A stretch of DNA of 64,000 bases. Source: Paenibacillus_AM sp052180255 (GTDB lineage: Bacteria; Bacillota; Bacilli; Paenibacillales; NBRC-103111). The translations under genes and the position numbers were made by a program. The stretch is from the NCBI RefSeq assembly GCF_052180255.1, contig NZ_CP197466.1, positions 1,922,001 through 1,986,000 on the forward strand, in the 5' to 3' direction. Shown here in pieces: positions 61,410 through 64,000 of the stretch. Position 1 is the stretch's first letter. Every line of letters begins with the position of its first letter. The notes beneath the pieces were generated by a model. The model saw only the letters and a program-made list of their open reading frames with translations, had not been told where the DNA came from and searched no databases.

Positions 61410-61919
61410 ATGGAGATCGCATTAGAGCTAATTGAAAGTATGATGGTTAAGTTTAAGTCAGAGAAGAAATGGACTCTCCAAGCGCTTGAACAATTGTCCG
61501 AAGAAGATATTACTTCTTCTCCAACATCGGAAAGTAATAGCATTGCTAACTTAGTTGCTCACATTAGAGGTGCGGTTCACTCTCGAATTGAAACAATTCT
61601 CCTTGATATTCCCGATACAAGAGATAGAGATAAAGAATTTGAAAAAGGGCTAGAAATGTCTAAGGAAGAAGCCATAAGAAAGACTATGGATGCTTTTGAT
61701 ATTCTAATACAATTTCTTGAACGTCTTAAATCCTCACCTGAGTTGTTAATGTCTCAACCTTTCATTAATCTGCCCCCTCTTACATATAGCCAGGTAAATA
61801 ATGAGACGACAGCCCTGAATCTTATGATTGCAATGTTTAGAGAGGTCCATTTTCATACTGGACAAATCATCTATGTAGCCAAAATAAGAAAAGGACAGCT
61901 CGTTTGGAATTACGATTAA
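61410..61919 (+). CDS. DinB-superfamily protein (DUF1572 type)
   Basis: The 169-residue four-helix protein has His candidates for a metal site in NLVAHIRGAVHSRIE and REVHFHTGQIIYVAKI, the usual DUF1572/DinB placement. GGGAGG precedes the ATG. Family roles include thiol-dependent transferases; the function here is unknown. Stand-alone gene between R1 elements. Confidence 0.8.
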   Translation: MEIALELIESMMVKFKSEKKWTLQALEQLSEEDITSSPTSESNSIANLVAHIRGAVHSRIETILLDIPDTRDRDKEFEKGLEMSKEEAIRKTMDAFDILIQFLERLKSSPELLMSQPFINLPPLTYSQVNNETTALNLMIAMFREVHFHTGQIIYVAKIRKGQLVWNYD

Positions 61920-61944
61920 TACAGCACATTGACAGGTCTCCATT

Positions 61945-62039
61945 AAATTAAAGGGACACTATAGCTAAATAAATAACTAAAACGCGGCTGCCGGCATGAA
62001 TCGGCAACCGTGTTGCGCTAAAGGGCAGGTTAGTTGAAC
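61945..62039 (+). repeat. R1 full-type element with hairpin
   Basis: AAATTAAAGGGACACTATAG, then hairpin CGGCTGCCGG/TCGGCAACCG (61985-62010), then TGTTGCGCTAAAGGGCAGGT and TAGTTGAAC. Confidence 0.65.
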
Positions 62040-62087
62040 AAGAAAACCTAATATTATTTGCTTTTTAAGCAAAGGGGTAGGTGAAAT

Positions 62088-62984
62088 TTGTCATTTTTAA
62101 TAATAAATCAAAATAAGATTGAGATACTTCAAAAAGGGCAAGATGGGACACCAATAATTATCCTTACAGGAATGGGTTGTTCATTCGATGAATGGTATGA
62201 AGTAACAGAGTCATTAAGTAAATCAAATAGGGTTATTATGTTTCATAGACCAGGGCTAGGCGCAAGTGAAATTGGTAATGAAGTCCGTAATACACAGGCA
62301 GTCGTAAACGAAGTAAGTGAGATGATACATTTACTTAAATTATCTGAACCCGTAATATTAGTTGGTCATTCCTATGGTGGGTTATGTGTACAACATTTTG
62401 TGAAAGAGCATCCTGAAAATGTTGCTGGAATAGTATTAGTAGATTCAACTTCTGTTGAATTAAAGGTTTTAGATGACTTGAATTTACCTGTTTTAAATGA
62501 AGGATCAACCGATGAATTTTGGATGGAAAAATGTCGTTCTTATTCTCAAATGAAAAGGGAAGAATTAAGTGAAATTATTAACCCTACTCTAACAGAAAAA
62601 CAAAAGCTACTCCCGAATGATATTCAAAAACGCTTAATAGACTTCCAGATAAATCCTTCTTTATACAAAGCAATGCATTCTGAAATTAGCAACTGGAAGA
62701 GGGACGGAGATATTATTCAGAATTTGGTGGTATGCCTTGATATACCTTTAATCGTTATTAGCCGAGATAAAGAGCATAACATTAGGTTAGGCACTATGGA
62801 AGGTTTACCAGAGTGGGAGTTAAGGTTATTTGAAGAAAAGTGGCAAGAACTTATTATGAACCAAATTAATCTTACTTCAAATAGTAAATTAATAATCGCA
62901 CAAGAAGCAAGTCATTCAATACATATTGATAGACCCGATATTATAGTTCAATCAATTAATAAACTAAATTCCTTATTTAACTAA
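62088..62984 (+). CDS. Alpha/beta hydrolase
   Basis: The 298-residue hydrolase has LTGMGCSFDEWY for the oxyanion region, nucleophile elbow VGHSYGG, and a C-terminal His in EASHSIHIDRPD; the acid is likely the Asp in VISRDKEHN. No signal peptide. It starts with TTG at 62088 after AAAGGGG. The substrate is unknown. Its stop codon is inside an R1 motif. Confidence 0.82.
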   Translation: MSFLIINQNKIEILQKGQDGTPIIILTGMGCSFDEWYEVTESLSKSNRVIMFHRPGLGASEIGNEVRNTQAVVNEVSEMIHLLKLSEPVILVGHSYGGLCVQHFVKEHPENVAGIVLVDSTSVELKVLDDLNLPVLNEGSTDEFWMEKCRSYSQMKREELSEIINPTLTEKQKLLPNDIQKRLIDFQINPSLYKAMHSEISNWKRDGDIIQNLVVCLDIPLIVISRDKEHNIRLGTMEGLPEWELRLFEEKWQELIMNQINLTSNSKLIIAQEASHSIHIDRPDIIVQSINKLNSLFN

Positions 62985-63062
62985 CGGATTACGATAGTAC
63001 CATGAGAACAGACTGCCGGTACGATCGGTAGCCTGTTCAGCTAACTGGCAGTTTAGTTGAAC
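62979..63062 (+). repeat. R1 full-type element with hairpin, best preserved
   Basis: AACTAACGGATTACGATAGT, then hairpin GACTGCCGGTACGATCGGTA-GCC (63011-63033), then TGTTCAGCTAACTGGCAGTT and TAGTTGAA. The first TAA is the stop codon of the alpha/beta hydrolase gene. Confidence 0.7.
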
Positions 63063-63111
63063 CAAGGAATTATGAATATTATTCCATCTTCTGCAGTGGA
63101 CAGCATGCCCC

Positions 63112-63597
63112 CTAACACAAAACTATAATTCTATAGGGTGTGGTAATGGCGGGGATACTTTTTGTGGTAGGTCCATAAATAACAATTAGATCTCGGTTCG
63201 CAGGGGTTCTTGAAAAGTGTTGCCCGTTTGTTAATACTATTTGAGTATATGGAGAAATATTTAATCGTAATCGTCCATCACTACTCTCTAATTCAGTATT
63301 AAAATAATCTACTTTTACATTCTGATATGGGCTATTTTTTGCCATGACAATTGCTTGATATTGTGGAGGGTAAATTAGAAGAGCAGGTGCATTTCCGTCA
63401 TAATATCCAGTCACTTGATCTCCTACTGACACCATTACATGGTCTACAAAATAAGTATTGGGTGACACAACGAAATTTACTAATGCTCCCAATCCGTTGT
63501 CTACAGATATTAATTTAAAACATCCTTCACCATTTTGACCTGTAAAAAAATCATTAATCATAGTGATAGTCCCGTGAAAAGAATAAAAATTTGTCAT
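63112..63597 (-). CDS. Unrecognised small beta-rich protein
   Basis: The 161-residue protein has no signal peptide and looks beta-strand rich: FHGTITMINDFFTGQNGEGC, VVSPNTYFVDHVMVSVGDQV and YPPQYQAIVMAKN. It resembles OB-type small proteins that bind ions or nucleic acid, but no domain was recognised. AAAAGGAG precedes the ATG. Single gene on the minus strand. Confidence 0.65.
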   Translation of the reverse strand: MTNFYSFHGTITMINDFFTGQNGEGCFKLISVDNGLGALVNFVVSPNTYFVDHVMVSVGDQVTGYYDGNAPALLIYPPQYQAIVMAKNSPYQNVKVDYFNTELESSDGRLRLNISPYTQIVLTNGQHFSRTPANRDLIVIYGPTTKSIPAITTPYRIIVLC

Positions 63598-63727
63598 ATA
63601 TTATCTCCTTTTGCTTTAAAAAGATAATGCACTATTCGTAAAGTCAAATAACCTGTGTTTACAGTATGTAGGTTAATAACTATATGATTGTGCAGATGCC
63701 TATAAAGGAGATTCCTCAGCGAATAGC

Positions 63728-63754
63728 GTGTTGCGCTAACGGCTTACGATAGAT
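63728..63754 (+). repeat. R1 repeat, half copy
   Basis: GTGTTGCGCTAACGGCTTAC followed by GATAG, combining the right-half lead TGTTGCG with the left-half tail TTACGATAG. Confidence 0.55.
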
Positions 63755-63813
63755 CAATTCTGATAGCTTGCAAACAGCATTCAACAACCAATGTAAATGT
63801 AAATAAACCAAAA

Positions 63814-63862
63814 AATGGATAGAGATTCAGATGTATTCTGAAGACTCTATCCATTCTTATTT
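63814..63862 (+). terminator. Terminator-like hairpin
   Basis: AATGGATAGAG and CTCTATCCATT form an 11-bp stem with an inner CAGATGTATTCTG stem; CTTATTTC follows. Confidence 0.6.
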
Positions 63863-64000
63863 CGCCAATGCAGCGCACTATAAATCCGTTTCATCCCATA
63901 TCGCTGCTCAACGTTAACAAATGGAGTAGAGGTATTCCTTCATTGAAAGGCTTTTAGAAATCGCTTACAATAATATAAGTTAATAGATTACATATGCATA

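Larger units (their letters stand above)
63598..64000. other. Terminal gap with R1 copy and terminator
   Basis: Contains an R1 left-half motif at 63728-63754 and a terminator-like hairpin at 63814-63862. No gene is seen to the window end. Confidence 0.4.

Noticed and set aside
30203..63754. Reading the R1 array as a true integron
   Set aside because: No IntI-type integrase in the window and the core GTTRRRY/RYYYAAC pair is not matched; described only as cassette-like.

Overview
The window looks like a chromosome segment of a spore-forming, low-to-mid GC Bacillales organism, most likely Paenibacillaceae (Paenibacillus or a relative). The reasons are strong GGAGG-type ribosome binding sites, frequent GTG and TTG starts, a CwlJ-type spore-germination cell-wall hydrolase, a YtxJ-type bacillithiol redox protein, a BceRS-BceAB-like antimicrobial-peptide module, a SpxH-like DsbA-fold protein, a T-box leader, and compact dispersed repeats between genes. 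No rRNA, tRNA or CRISPR array was seen. The species call is inference.

Region 1 (about 0-30 kb) is ordinary metabolic and transport backbone in well-formed operons: purT with an acyl-CoA thioesterase; a complete sulfate ABC transporter (sbp-cysT-cysW-cysA); a lysophospholipase-like hydrolase; a DUF4097 adhesin-like gene with a small membrane protein; a BceRS-BceAB-type two-component/ABC module with a good BceR-like box at the end of the kinase gene; LrgA/LrgB with a divergent LysR regulator; half of a ChrA-type transporter; YtxJ; an EamA exporter; an M20 amidohydrolase; an SGNH esterase; a hemolysin-III protein; an arginine/polar amino acid ABC transporter; glutathione peroxidase; a DUF2087 regulator; topoisomerase III; and uracil-DNA glycosylase. 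Two long palindromic elements (13.4 and 15.4 kb) share conserved cores but have different, self-complementary arms. Between them lie a structured GC-rich block and a lipoprotein-gene remnant.

Region 2 (about 30-46 kb) is an accessory island. It is dominated by single genes of the immunity-protein type: DUF1963, SUKH, ankyrin-SUKH, DUF5713, TPR-Imm51, DUF2004-like, an LRR-like protein and several unrecognised ones. Between them are broken genes: a DUF3987 fragment, a serine-recombinase tail, a squalene-cyclase-like tail, genes with a frameshift or an internal stop, and a decayed duplication of the DUF5713/Imm51 neighbourhood. No intact toxin or secretion system is present. A 50-bp repeat family (R2) lies between several of these genes.

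Region 3 (about 46-64 kb) holds an IS21-type element with a broken istA and intact istB, and a second-copy-type class II lysyl-tRNA synthetase under a lysine T-box. It also holds a CGNR regulator/DinB pair, a serine beta-lactamase-like hydrolase, cwlJ, and two related IS110-family elements with long non-coding 3' ends that look like bridge/seek RNA genes. Small stand-alone genes follow (DJ-1/PfpI, lipoprotein, HAD phosphatase, DinB, alpha/beta hydrolase). Many genes from 30 kb onward are separated by a repeat family (R1) with CTAACGGGCAG and TTAGTTGAA motifs, often around a GGCTGCCG-type hairpin and sometimes containing the stop codon of the upstream gene. This gives a cassette-like layout, and both IS110 elements end next to R1 motifs. 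The R1 cassette-like array together with the IS110 elements is the most interesting system in the window.
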